Assembly (NCBI GenBank): GCA_034189755.1
Contig: JAXIHJ010000027.1
Coordinates: 1 to 27,661 of the forward strand
DNA from: JAXIHJ01 sp034189755
GTDB taxonomy: Bacteria; Planctomycetota; Phycisphaerae; SM23-33
DNA: 27,661 nt
Direction: 5' to 3'
Shown here: positions 15,332 through 23,803 of the stretch, one piece after another
How the letters are laid out: the number at the start of each line of letters is the position of its first letter
Position numbering within the stretch: position 1 is the stretch's first letter
Translations under genes and position numbers: made by a program
Notes under the pieces: model-generated
What the model saw: only the letters and a program-made list of their open reading frames with translations
What the model was told of the DNA's origin: nothing
Databases searched by the model: none

Positions 15332-17280
15332 AGAAGATGGACCAGGTGCTGGACATCATACAACAGCCTCTCATGTTGCCGATTGTGCTCGTCCTGCTGG
15401 CCGGGGCCTTGGCCTACGTCGTTTCCCGCTGGCTGCCGTGGGCCTGCAAGACGCTGGCCTTTGTGGTGAGCCTTTTCGTAATCGCGAGCGGGATATGGAT
15501 TCTCCGTGTTCCGGAGGCCAGGAGCTTCAGTTGGGCCTGGACGCAACTGACCGAGCAGATACAGCTTAGCGTCGACTTGTCCGTAACGACGCTCGGAATG
15601 CTTCTCTGGATCGGCGGCGGGGCGTTTGCCCTGTTGATATCCGTCTACAGCTTTCGTGCAATGAAAAAGGAATACTGGGAGGGCAAGTTCTACGCCTACC
15701 TGATATGGGCGTTGGCCGGCGCGTGCATCGTCGCATTGGCGGACAACCTGCTTGTGCTGCTGGTCGGCTGGGAGCTGGTAACGCTGATGCTGTTTTTGAT
15801 GATCAACCAGGGGCGCGGCGATGCCCAGGCCGGCGGGGCGAAGACCTACGGCATGTTGGGCTTTGCCGACGCCTGCCTGCTGATGGCCGTCGCACTGCTG
15901 CTGGCGATGGACGGCGGCTCGGCGAACCTGTCGCTTTCGCGCGGGCCGGTCAGCGTCGGGTCGATGGGCGCCGTCGGATACGTTGTTTACGTCCTGATTA
16001 TGATAGCCGCACTTGCCAAGGCCGGGGCCGTGCCGCTGCACACCTGGATTCCCGCAGCCGCCGCCGGCGCGCCGACGCCGGTGATGGCCTACCTGCCGGC
16101 CGCTTTGGACAAACTGCTTGGCATCTACCTGCTGGCAGTGCTGGCACTGCGGATGTTCACGCCGGACTGGACCATGCAGGTCGTGATGATGATCATAGGC
16201 GCGGTTACGATTCTGGCGGCCGTGCTCATGGCCATGGTGCAACACAACCTCAAGAAACTCCTGTCGTTCCACGCCGTCAGCCAGGTCGGCTACATGGTTC
16301 TGGGCATCGGCACGGGCACGACCATCGGCGTAATCGGCGGCCTGTTCCACATGGTCAATAACGCCATTTACAAGAGCAATCTCTTTCTTATGAGCGGCAC
16401 GGTGGAGCGCGCGACCGGCAGCGATAAGCTTGAGGATATGGGCGGTCTGGCGAGATTCCTGCCGGTAACCTTTATATGTGGGCTGATTGCCGCTGTTGCG
16501 ATTTCAGGCGTGCCGCCGTTCAACGGCTTTGTGAGCAAGTGGCTGGTTTACCAGGGTGCGCTACAGGTCTCCCAGACGCACCGCGTCTTGGCGATCGTAT
16601 TGGTCGTGATGGCCGTTTTCGGCAGTGCGCTTACGCTGGCGAGTTTCGTCAAGGTGATGTATGCAGCCTTCCTCTCGTCGGCCCCGAAAGGTGCGGCCTG
16701 TCTCAAGACCCGGCCGCGGGAAAGCTTCTTCATGGCGGCGCCGATGGTTTTGCTGGCTGCGGCGTGTGTGATATTGGGGCTTTGGCCTCGATTGATTACT
16801 GAGAACGTTCTCCAGCCGGCCATAGCCGGCGTAGCCACCACCGGCCAGCCGGTTGCGGCTGAAGGCGGCGCGGTAACGACCGGCAATCTCGGCATGTGGA
16901 ATCCGTCTCAGGCCGCGGTGCTGATCGCTGTCGGCATTGTGTTGGGGCTGGTGTTTATATGGCTGAGTTCTTTCCGCAAGAAGCTGCGCATGGTTCGGCC
17001 CTTCCTGGCCGGCGAGGTGCCCTCAGCCGACGACGACCGCTTCCGCGTGCCGGGAACCCACTTTTACGAGACGATAGGCAAACTACCGATTATCGGGCCG
17101 TGGCTGAAACACGGCCAGGCTGGCGAGATGGACCTGTACCACTGGTCGGGCAAGTACGGCAAAACATTTGTCGAAATGCTCCGCTCGCAGCACACCGGCC
17201 TCATCAGCCTGTACGTGGCCTGGGTGGTGCTGGGCCTGACCGTTACGCTGGTTTATCTGCTCCTGAGTGCGGGGAGATGA
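15325..17280 (+). CDS. NuoL/HyfB/MrpA-N-like antiporter subunit
   Basis: This 651-residue protein has about 14-16 membrane helices and belongs to the proton-channel family shared by NuoL, NuoM, HyfB and MrpA. Key channel residues are visible: E150 in LLVGWELVTL and K232 in AALAKAGAVPLHTWIP, with K263 in LDKLLGIY. GVPPFNGFVSKW marks the later broken helix. The C-terminal 120 residues hold a linker and a closing helix with VPGTHFYETIGKLP, as in HycC/HyfB-type subunits. The MbhD/E-type domains that end a full MrpA are encoded by the next gene, so MrpA is split here. The ATG at 15325 overlaps the large-subunit stop; an ATG at 15337 is an alternative, since the SD spacing does not decide between them. 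Confidence 0.88.
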   Translation: MVEKMDQVLDIIQQPLMLPIVLVLLAGALAYVVSRWLPWACKTLAFVVSLFVIASGIWILRVPEARSFSWAWTQLTEQIQLSVDLSVTTLGMLLWIGGGAFALLISVYSFRAMKKEYWEGKFYAYLIWALAGACIVALADNLLVLLVGWELVTLMLFLMINQGRGDAQAGGAKTYGMLGFADACLLMAVALLLAMDGGSANLSLSRGPVSVGSMGAVGYVVYVLIMIAALAKAGAVPLHTWIPAAAAGAPTPVMAYLPAALDKLLGIYLLAVLALRMFTPDWTMQVVMMIIGAVTILAAVLMAMVQHNLKKLLSFHAVSQVGYMVLGIGTGTTIGVIGGLFHMVNNAIYKSNLFLMSGTVERATGSDKLEDMGGLARFLPVTFICGLIAAVAISGVPPFNGFVSKWLVYQGALQVSQTHRVLAIVLVVMAVFGSALTLASFVKVMYAAFLSSAPKGAACLKTRPRESFFMAAPMVLLAAACVILGLWPRLITENVLQPAIAGVATTGQPVAAEGGAVTTGNLGMWNPSQAAVLIAVGIVLGLVFIWLSSFRKKLRMVRPFLAGEVPSADDDRFRVPGTHFYETIGKLPIIGPWLKHGQAGEMDLYHWSGKYGKTFVEMLRSQHTGLISLYVAWVVLGLTVTLVYLLLSAGR

Positions 17281-17281
17281 C

Positions 17282-17890
17282 ATGAGCGTAGAGCTTCTTA
17301 TTATTGCGTTGATTGTGTTCATGCTGCTGGCGTCCCTGATTGCCGTCGAGACGCGTGACCTGTTGGGCAGCGTCATCGCGGTGGGTGCTGCGGGCTTTGC
17401 CCTGAGCGTGATCGACCTGCTTCTGGGCGCGCCGGACCTGGCGTTTCCGCAGGTGCTGGTGGAGGTCATTACGCTCATATTGCTGATCCGGATGATTATG
17501 ACCCGCAGGGACACTTCTCGACAGACACCGCGCGACACACTGCGGACCGCGGCGGTCCTGCTGTCTGGTGGAATCCTGCTGGTAGTGGTATTCTTCGCCG
17601 TGGGCGGTTTTGGCGGCGAGCAGCCGGCCGCCGGCACCATGCCACAGTTCGGCCAGCCCGTGATGACGCACGGCGCTGATGACGCCGTCCCACCGGGCGT
17701 GGCGGCCGAATACCTCGCAAACGCCGCCGGTGAAACCAAATCGGCAAACAGCGTAATGAGTATCCTTTTGGACTATCGAGCCTACGACACGCTTGGGGAG
17801 GCCACTGTCATCTTCGTTGCCATACTTGGCGGATACGTGGTGCTTCGAAGCGTAGGCCGAAAAAAGAAAGATGAGGTGAATTGCCCATGA
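17282..17890 (+). CDS. MbhD-MbhE fusion (MrpA C-terminal domains)
   Basis: The 202-residue protein joins two small membrane domains. The first half is a DUF4040/MbhD-like unit (LGAPDLAFPQVLVEVITLIL, about 50-69). The second half is MbhE-like, with LDYRAYDTLGEATVIFVAIL near residue 165. In Mrp antiporters these two domains form the end of MrpA; in Pyrococcus Mbh they are separate proteins MbhD and MbhE. Here they are fused to each other but separated from the NuoL-like part. GGGGAG precedes the ATG at 17282. The stop overlaps the MnhB start as ATGA. Confidence 0.85.
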   Translation: MSVELLIIALIVFMLLASLIAVETRDLLGSVIAVGAAGFALSVIDLLLGAPDLAFPQVLVEVITLILLIRMIMTRRDTSRQTPRDTLRTAAVLLSGGILLVVVFFAVGGFGGEQPAAGTMPQFGQPVMTHGADDAVPPGVAAEYLANAAGETKSANSVMSILLDYRAYDTLGEATVIFVAILGGYVVLRSVGRKKKDEVNCP

Positions 17891-18366
17891 AGGGAATGAC
17901 CCCCATCGTGCGGAACATAACGGCCATCGTTTCGTGCTTCGTGATGTTATACGGTGTGTACGTGGTATGCACCGGGCACTTGGCGCCCGGCGGCGGCTTT
18001 GCCGGCGGTGTAATCATTATGGGTGGCCTGGTTATGTTGGTTCTGGCCTTCGGCGGCGGCGGCAAGGCCAAGGAATTGATAGGCGAACATCGTTGCCACG
18101 TATTCGACGGGCTTGGAGCGTTGGTCTTTGCTCTGATAGCGATATTTGGCTTTTTTGCAGGGGGCTTCTTTGTCAATTTCCTGCCTAAGGGTCAGGTTCA
18201 CAAGTTGTTCAGTGGCGGGACGATCTTGCCGGCCAATATAGCCATCGGGCTGAAGGTTTCCGCAGGGCTGATTGGCATATTCCTGGCCTTGGTCCTGGGA
18301 TGTAGAGAAGCACTGTTCAGGAGCTGTTCGGCCCCGAAACCGCCGGTAGAAGACTTTAGGGAGTAG
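17887..18366 (+). CDS. mnhB: Mrp antiporter subunit B
   Basis: The 159-residue protein has four predicted helices and the MnhB/MbhF signature GHLAPGGGFAGGVI near residue 30. It is part of the Mrp module that binds and moves Na+ or H+ in Mrp antiporters and Mbh-type hydrogenases. I take the ATG at 17887, with GAGGTG about 9 nt upstream. A TTG at 17881 is less likely. Confidence 0.92.
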   Translation: MKGMTPIVRNITAIVSCFVMLYGVYVVCTGHLAPGGGFAGGVIIMGGLVMLVLAFGGGGKAKELIGEHRCHVFDGLGALVFALIAIFGFFAGGFFVNFLPKGQVHKLFSGGTILPANIAIGLKVSAGLIGIFLALVLGCREALFRSCSAPKPPVEDFRE

Positions 18367-18371
18367 CCGGA

Positions 18372-18728
18372 ATGGGTACTGTTATATACATATTGGCTTT
18401 TGCTTTGCTGCTGTTTGGGATATACGCCCTGGTAGCGAAGAAAAACATCGTCAGGATCATCCTGGGCATCTGCATACTTGGATATGCGGTGAACCTGCTG
18501 TTGGTGCTGGTGGGCTACCGCCGCGACGGCGTGGCACCGATTTTGGCCCAGGGCCAAAGCTCCGTGGAACTGGCTAAACAGGCGGTCGATCCACTTCCGC
18601 AGGCGATGGTGCTGACCAGTATCGTTATCGGGCTGAGCACCACTGCCCTTGCGGTGGCCTTGGCCATTCGACTCTATGAGAAATATGGCACGTTCGACAT
18701 GAACGATATTCGCAACCTAAGAGGTTAA
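18372..18728 (+). CDS. mnhC: Mrp antiporter subunit C
   Basis: This 118-residue protein has three helices and belongs to the MnhC/NuoK family. IYILAFALLLFGIYALVAKK, IILGICILGYAVNLLLV and ALPQAMVLTSIVIGLSTTA-like segments are in the expected order; the actual text of the last is PLPQAMVLTSIVIGLSTTA. The terminal VLTSIVIGLS block is strongly conserved in the family. AGGGA lies before the ATG. The gene is 5 nt after mnhB. Confidence 0.92.
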   Translation: MGTVIYILAFALLLFGIYALVAKKNIVRIILGICILGYAVNLLLVLVGYRRDGVAPILAQGQSSVELAKQAVDPLPQAMVLTSIVIGLSTTALAVALAIRLYEKYGTFDMNDIRNLRG

Positions 18729-18748
18729 GGAACCACAAGGATCCCTTT

Positions 18749-20347
18749 ATGAAGGAACTGGTGCCATTACTGGTGGGAATACCGCTTGGGGCGGCATTTC
18801 TGATTACCATCCTGGCGCACGTCAGGGGCATTTCCCGTCTGACCGGGTTGATTGCAACGTTGGCCGTAGCAGCCAACGTAGCTGTCAGCATCGCCCTCTG
18901 GGTGGCGGCCTATAATGATCCAGGCCAGAGTGTTTCGGTCTGGGCCGGCAATTGGGACGGGCTGGGCGTGCCCATCGGCATTGAGATGGTTTGCGACGGT
19001 TTGGCGCGTTTGATGGTAATCACCATCAACATCATCGCCTTTGTGGTAATAATTTTCGCCGCCTCTTACATGCTGCGTTTTACGAAGGTCTGGCTGTTTT
19101 ACAGTCTCTTTCTTTTGATGACCGGCGCCCTGAACGGCGTGGTATTGGCCGGCGACCTGTTTAATATGTTCGTTTTCATCGAGGTGGCCACGATTGCCAG
19201 TTACGGCCTGGTAGGCTTCGGCTGCGAGGCTGAGGAACTGGAAGCGGCGTTTAAATATCTCGTTTTGGGCACCATAGGCTCGTGCTTCATCCTTCTGGGC
19301 GTTACGATTCTGTATTCACTAACCGGTCATCTCAACATGGCCATGGTCGCGTCGCTGCTGCCCAAAGTCGGTTCGCAAGGCCCGGCGGTGCTCCTGGCGG
19401 CTGCGGCGCTTTTGGGTGGCCTGTCGCTGAAGGCGGCAATGGTGCCGTTCCACGCCTGGCTGCCCGATGCGCATCCGTCGGCGCCGGCGCCGATTTCGGC
19501 GATGCTTTCCGGCGTGCTGATCAAGGCCTGCGGCGTATACTGCCTGGCCCGGCTGATGTTCAACGTATTCGGCACCAGCGGCGAATACGCCATGATCCTC
19601 ATCGTTCTCGGCGCCGCATCAATGGTTATAGGTGTGTTCCTGGCAGTCGGACAGTGGGATTTCAAACGCCTGCTTGCCTATCACAGCATATCGCAGATGG
19701 GTTACGTTGTGCTGGCTATCGGCGTAGCGGGCGAAGTTATAAGCCGCGCCGAGCCGGATCAGGCCATTGCGGCGCTGTGTCTGTTCGGCGGCCTGTTCCA
19801 TATGTTCAATCACGCCGCGTTCAAGAGCCTGCTGTTTCTTTCGTCCGGTTCGATCGAGCAGCAGACCGGTACACGACGATTGAAGGAAATGGGAGGCCTG
19901 GCCCGCCGTATGCCGGTTACCAGCTTCTGCTGCCGAATCGGCGCATTGAGCATCGCCGGCGTGCCGCCGTTTAACGGCTTCTTTTCCAAGTTGATTATCA
20001 TTGTGGCGCTGGTTCTGGCCGGGCATCCGTTCCTGGCGGCTCTGGCGGTTCTGGTAGCCCTTATGACGCTGCTAAGCTTCATAAAGGTCCAGCGGTACGC
20101 ACTGGAAGGCGAACCGGTCGGCAAGGCGGTTGCTGCCCGCGAGGCGCCCGCACTGATGGGGCTGGCCATGCTGCTGCTGGCGGTGGTCTGTATAGTCGCC
20201 GGTCTGGCCATGGTCCCGCTGAGGGAGTATCTGTTTGGCCCGGCTGGCGAAGTCCTGTTGAAGGGCTCTGGGGCCCTGAAGGCCAAACTTTCCACCGGTG
20301 TTTCTTGGCAAGAACCGCTTATGTGGTTCGTGGGAGCAGCACCATGA
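18749..20347 (+). CDS. mnhD: Mrp antiporter subunit D (NuoM/N-like)
   Basis: The 532-residue protein has about 14 helices and is the second antiporter-like channel of the operon. The channel residues are E145 (MFVFIEVATIASYGL), K228 (GLSLKAAMVPFHAWLPDAH) and K259. PISAMLSGVLIKACGVY and IAGVPPFNGFFSK are typical of MnhD. With the NuoL-like protein upstream, the complex has two complete channel subunits, whereas the archaeal Mbh has one (MbhH). It starts 20 nt after mnhC and overlaps mnhE by 4 nt (ATGA). Confidence 0.92.
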   Translation: MKELVPLLVGIPLGAAFLITILAHVRGISRLTGLIATLAVAANVAVSIALWVAAYNDPGQSVSVWAGNWDGLGVPIGIEMVCDGLARLMVITINIIAFVVIIFAASYMLRFTKVWLFYSLFLLMTGALNGVVLAGDLFNMFVFIEVATIASYGLVGFGCEAEELEAAFKYLVLGTIGSCFILLGVTILYSLTGHLNMAMVASLLPKVGSQGPAVLLAAAALLGGLSLKAAMVPFHAWLPDAHPSAPAPISAMLSGVLIKACGVYCLARLMFNVFGTSGEYAMILIVLGAASMVIGVFLAVGQWDFKRLLAYHSISQMGYVVLAIGVAGEVISRAEPDQAIAALCLFGGLFHMFNHAAFKSLLFLSSGSIEQQTGTRRLKEMGGLARRMPVTSFCCRIGALSIAGVPPFNGFFSKLIIIVALVLAGHPFLAALAVLVALMTLLSFIKVQRYALEGEPVGKAVAAREAPALMGLAMLLLAVVCIVAGLAMVPLREYLFGPAGEVLLKGSGALKAKLSTGVSWQEPLMWFVGAAP

Positions 20348-20826
20348 GATGGCTGATTTGCACACTCTCGGTTTTTGCGCTTTGGATACTGTTGTTCTTG
20401 TCATTGGACCCGTGGGTAATCGGCGCGGGAGTGGTCATTGCGGCGATTATCGCCGCGGTGCTGGGCCGCGTTTGTCCCGCCACATATAAGGCTCTCAACC
20501 CCATACGGTGGCTGTTCTTCGCAATCTATCTGCCGTATTTCTTATTCTACTGTGTCAAAGCCAATATCGACGTCATGCTTCGCGTAATCGCCCCCGACGT
20601 GCCGATTAGGCCGGGCATAGTCAAGGTGCGAACGACGCTCACCGGCGAGATGGCAAAAACGTTCCTGGCCAACAGCATCACGCTGACGCCCGGTACGCTG
20701 ACGGTCGATATCGACGGGCAGGATATGTATATTCATTGGATCAACATCGATACCGACGACCCGGTAAGGCGCACCGCGGAAATCTGTGGCCGTTTCGAGC
20801 CGCTGCTGAGGAGGATATTTGAATGA
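20344..20826 (+). CDS. mnhE: Mrp antiporter subunit E
   Basis: The 160-residue protein has about three N-terminal helices and a soluble C-terminal domain. The MnhE/MbhA mark ANSITLTPGTLTVDI is followed by MYIHWINID. The ATG at 20344 overlaps the mnhD stop. An in-frame upstream ATG at 20305 would lie inside mnhD. The stop overlaps mnhF as ATGA. Confidence 0.92.
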   Translation: MRWLICTLSVFALWILLFLSLDPWVIGAGVVIAAIIAAVLGRVCPATYKALNPIRWLFFAIYLPYFLFYCVKANIDVMLRVIAPDVPIRPGIVKVRTTLTGEMAKTFLANSITLTPGTLTVDIDGQDMYIHWINIDTDDPVRRTAEICGRFEPLLRRIFE

Positions 20827-21134
20827 ATGTGGCTTTCCTGGAGCCGTTTCTCTATGTTGCGATGGGCGTGTTGATGCTCGGGTCGCTGCTGTGTTTGTAT
20901 CGCATCGGTCGCGGGCCTACCGCGCCAGACCGGACCGTTGCTATCGATATCCTCGGCACCCTGATGGTTGGGTTCTGTTGTGTAACGGCACTGTGGCCTC
21001 ATAACGTTGATGCCGAGGGCATCCCTAATTTTCAGGATTACTTCATGACAATTGCCATTGCATGGGCGTTGACCAGCTTTATCGGCACATTGGCGCTGGC
21101 CAAGTACCTGGAAGGCAGGTGCTACGATGCTTGA
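20823..21134 (+). CDS. mnhF: Mrp antiporter subunit F
   Basis: This 103-residue protein has three helices and the MnhF/MbhB mark RIGRGPTAPDRTVAIDILGT near residues 27-46. The size and charge pattern fit the family. It overlaps mnhE by 4 nt and mnhG by 8 nt, so translation is probably coupled. Confidence 0.92.
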   Translation: MNVAFLEPFLYVAMGVLMLGSLLCLYRIGRGPTAPDRTVAIDILGTLMVGFCCVTALWPHNVDAEGIPNFQDYFMTIAIAWALTSFIGTLALAKYLEGRCYDA

Positions 21135-21513
21135 AACGGCAGCCTACTGGGTTATTGGCATCGGGCTGGCATTCGACTTGTTCGGGTGCATAGGCTTGGT
21201 GCGCCTGCCCGATGTTTACAACCGTGCGCAGGCGGCTACCAAGTGCGTTACACTGGGAACGTGCATGATTCTGCTCGGCGTGGTGCTGTTGGGCTTTGCC
21301 GGCGGAAACGCGCCGATGGGCGTCAAGGCCCTGCTCTGCGCGGCGTTCATATTGCTGACCAGTCCGGTCGGAGCGCACGCAATCTGTCGTGGCGCATACA
21401 TTTCCGGCGTGCCGCTTTGGTCCGGCAGCGTCGAGGACACGTTCGTCGAGCGGGCAAAGACCATTCGTGACGAACAGCCTAAGGAAGGACCGGTGCAAGG
21501 TGAGAAAGCCTAA
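21127..21513 (+). CDS. mnhG: Mrp antiporter subunit G
   Basis: The 128-residue protein has three helices and the MnhG/MbhC motif GCIGLVRLPDVYNRAQAATK (about 20-39), then LLTSPVGAHAICRGAY. It completes the Mrp set B-C-D-E-F-G. Its last 14 nt overlap the start of the NuoI-like gene. Confidence 0.92.
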   Translation: MLETAAYWVIGIGLAFDLFGCIGLVRLPDVYNRAQAATKCVTLGTCMILLGVVLLGFAGGNAPMGVKALLCAAFILLTSPVGAHAICRGAYISGVPLWSGSVEDTFVERAKTIRDEQPKEGPVQGEKA

Positions 21514-22117
21514 GCTCCGTGAATTGAAAGAAGCCGTCAAGGCCGTTATCTTCGGGCCTTATACGAGCAAGTATCCGTTCAAACCGCACACGCCGCCGGA
21601 CGGCTTTCGCGGCAAGCCGGAATTCGACGAGGAAGAATGTATAGGCTGCGGGGCCTGCGCGGAGGTCTGCCCTGCACTGGCTATTAAGGTAATAGACGAC
21701 CCCGAGGCAGCCAAGCCCGTCCGCCGCCTTGTCCAGCGATGCGACAAGTGCATTTTCTGCGGCCAGTGCGAGCTGAACTGCACGACCAAAAAAGGAATCA
21801 CACTCACCAAGACCTACGACATGTCCACGCTCGACCGGGCCGAGCCTAGAACCGAAATCGAGCATGAGTTGGTGATATGCGAGGTCTGCGGTGCGGTTGT
21901 CGGCACGCGGAAGCACCTGCGATGGGTGGCCCAGCGGCTTGGCGCCAAGGCCTATGCGAACCCGACACTCATCGTCTGTGCCGACGGAAGCATGAAGCTG
22001 GCGGCTAAGGACGCCGGCCGGCCCGGTGAGCCGGCACTGGCCCGCAGCGATATGATGCGCATCGCATGCCCGGCGTGCAGACGCACACTGGTCGTCCGCG
22101 AACTTTGGGGCGAGTAG
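21500..22117 (+). CDS. NuoI/HycF-like two-cluster ferredoxin subunit with Cys-rich tail
   Basis: The 205-residue protein carries two [4Fe-4S] sites, CIGCGACAEVC (C47, C50, C53, C57) and CIFCGQCELNC (C84, C87, C90, C94), plus C81. It should bridge electrons to the small subunit. The C-terminal 80 residues hold two more pairs, CEVC (C127, C130) and CPAC (C190, C193), which could form a zinc-ribbon-like site. I chose the GTG at 21500 because AAGGAAGGA sits about 10 nt upstream and the protein begins with the family-like KPKLRELKEAVKAVIFGPYT. The ATG at 21389 would read 37 codons out of frame through mnhG. Confidence 0.88.
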   Translation: MRKPKLRELKEAVKAVIFGPYTSKYPFKPHTPPDGFRGKPEFDEEECIGCGACAEVCPALAIKVIDDPEAAKPVRRLVQRCDKCIFCGQCELNCTTKKGITLTKTYDMSTLDRAEPRTEIEHELVICEVCGAVVGTRKHLRWVAQRLGAKAYANPTLIVCADGSMKLAAKDAGRPGEPALARSDMMRIACPACRRTLVVRELWGE

Positions 22118-22121
22118 GATC

Positions 22122-22652
22122 ATGTCTTCCGAAGGCGGCCATGACCATCCGCCGCACGCCGGTATCGATACGGCCGAGCACCTTGCAGAGCACCTTGGGG
22201 AGATTGTCTCGCCCTCCATGGCTGTCGTGTGCGTCGGCAACGAGCTGTGCGGCGACGACGCCGCCGGCACAATCGTCGCCCGAAAGCTCACCGCCAAGAC
22301 CGTACCCTGGGACGTGTACGACACACAATCGGTCCCGGAAAGCTTTTTGATGAAGATTGTCGCCCGCAAGCCGGCCTCGGTCGTGTTGGTGGATGCGCTG
22401 GATTTCAACGCCGAGCCGGGTGCGGTCGAGTTGGTCGCGGCGAATGAGATCGGCGGGCAAGGCCCCAGCACGCACGGACCGGCCCCGCTGGCATTTCTGG
22501 AGGTCCTGCAAATGATGCATCCGTGCCGCTGCGCCGTACTGGGCATTCAGCCGAAGCAGGTCGACTTTGGCCAGGCGGTCAGCAAGCCGGTCGCGGCGGC
22601 CGTCGAGCTTGTCGCCAGTGCGTTTGAGTTACTGGCCCGGCGCAAAAGCTGA
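22122..22652 (+). CDS. hycI: Hydrogenase maturation endopeptidase (HycI type)
   Basis: The 176-residue protein belongs to peptidase family M52, which removes the C-terminal tail of the large subunit after nickel insertion. Likely Ni-sensing ligands are D45 (VGNELCGDDAAG), D91 (VDALDF) and H118 (STHGP). The core begins near residue 32. The first 31 residues are an extension rich in His (H7, H9, H12, H20, H24), which might bind metal; an internal ATG at 22218 would remove it. It starts 4 nt after the NuoI-like stop and closes the operon, so protease and substrate are co-expressed. The other maturation genes (hypA-F) are not in this window. Confidence 0.88.
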   Translation: MSSEGGHDHPPHAGIDTAEHLAEHLGEIVSPSMAVVCVGNELCGDDAAGTIVARKLTAKTVPWDVYDTQSVPESFLMKIVARKPASVVLVDALDFNAEPGAVELVAANEIGGQGPSTHGPAPLAFLEVLQMMHPCRCAVLGIQPKQVDFGQAVSKPVAAAVELVASAFELLARRKS

Positions 22653-22658
22653 CGGGCT

Positions 22659-22680
22659 AAAAGGTTCCTGCCCCCTTTAA
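22659..22680. repeat. Short inverted-repeat element, left copy
   Basis: AAAAGGTTCCTGCCCCCTTTAA lies just after the hydrogenase operon stop. Its reverse complement matches the copy at 25335-25356 over GGGCAGG and AACCTTTT, with a 5-nt insertion (TCAGG) in the right copy. The AAAGG/CCTTT ends could also form a small hairpin between the converging genes. It resembles REP-like elements, but copy number is unknown. Confidence 0.45.
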
Positions 22681-22691
22681 CTTCTTTAACT

Positions 22692-23687
22692 CTATCCTAT
22701 TCGCCCTTGGTTTTTCTTGGGCAGCTCTGAAGGAATCAAGTCGGCGTATGAGTTCTTGTCATCCATGGATGTAACCACGACGCCAACCCCTGGAATGTCC
22801 CACATACGTAGAATAGATCGATTATTAAGGCGTGATTTCCAACAACCTTGCTCGCCGTAGCCATAGAATTTATAGACAACGGCGTCGTTCCCGGCCCGGA
22901 TGAACCAACAATCTTGAGGCACCCAAGGAGATGCAACTTGCAAAGAAGTAATGTATCTTCCTTTTACAAATATATGTCCTTTTTTGTATCTGCCTGTAAC
23001 TATTTCAAACGGTGTCCCGTCGCAAAAAACTTCCGAACATCGAGATGTGATTTTTATGGTACTCCAAAATCGTTTTACACCAGCTCGGTGCGCCTTCCTC
23101 TGGTCTTCATAGAATTTATGGCCAACTGCCGACCAAGCGGGCCCCGGGAGTGGGCGGCGGATCCCACTTGGATTGCTATGGCTGTACTTCTGTAGATATT
23201 TAAACTTTTCACTTTCCCGATCAAAGGCTTTGGTCTTGATGTCATACGGAAACCAACGTTCGTAGCCATGCGCCTTATGTATGCCGATAAAAAGCCAAAG
23301 CTTTTTTGAATCAGGACTGATCAGATAGGAATAAATCGTAAGAAATTTGTCCTCCGGAGCTGTAAGCACATCGACATGGCTCGTCTTTTTGCTGATCAAA
23401 TCATAGAAAGATAGTGTTTTGCGTCTGCCTCCTTTCTGCTCCCTTACGGCGTATACCAACATCGAGTTGTCTGGAAACAGGTACGTGAAGTAGCCAAGCT
23501 CTTTAGGGCCGGAATATATTCGCTCCGTTTGTTCATTCCATTGCACTTCTTTTACTTGACTGAGGTATTGCTCAAATTTAGCTTTCATGTCGTCCGATGG
23601 GGGGGCTGATGCATCCGCAACGCCAGGCAGCAAAGTCACAGCCAGAATAATTTGGGTCAAAATGCATCGCTTGTATTCTGCTATCAT
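22692..23687 (-). CDS. Hypothetical secreted protein
   Basis: I do not recognise this 331-residue protein. It begins MIAEYKRCILTQIILAVTLL and has a likely signal peptide ending near ADASA (about residue 27). The rest is soluble and rich in aromatic and charged residues, with repeated beta-type segments (YFTYLFPDNSMLVYAV, IYSYLISPDSKKLWLF) that recall beta-propeller blades. Four cysteines near 220-290 (RCSEVFC, QDCW, QGCW) could form disulfides. The ATG at 23687 has AAGGGG upstream. Base composition is clearly AT-richer than the neighbouring operon. The gene converges with hycI and lies in the same orientation as the next hypothetical gene. Confidence 0.7.
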   Translation of the reverse strand: MIAEYKRCILTQIILAVTLLPGVADASAPPSDDMKAKFEQYLSQVKEVQWNEQTERIYSGPKELGYFTYLFPDNSMLVYAVREQKGGRRKTLSFYDLISKKTSHVDVLTAPEDKFLTIYSYLISPDSKKLWLFIGIHKAHGYERWFPYDIKTKAFDRESEKFKYLQKYSHSNPSGIRRPLPGPAWSAVGHKFYEDQRKAHRAGVKRFWSTIKITSRCSEVFCDGTPFEIVTGRYKKGHIFVKGRYITSLQVASPWVPQDCWFIRAGNDAVVYKFYGYGEQGCWKSRLNNRSILRMWDIPGVGVVVTSMDDKNSYADLIPSELPKKNQGRIG

Positions 23688-23803
23688 GTCATTACCCCTT
23701 GCGTTGTTGTGGTATTTGTTGCCGATTGTAATCTAATTAGCATCGCCGCACCTAATTCTAATCAGTATTGTAGTTCGGAAGTGGCGCATTATATGGCGCG
23801 CCT

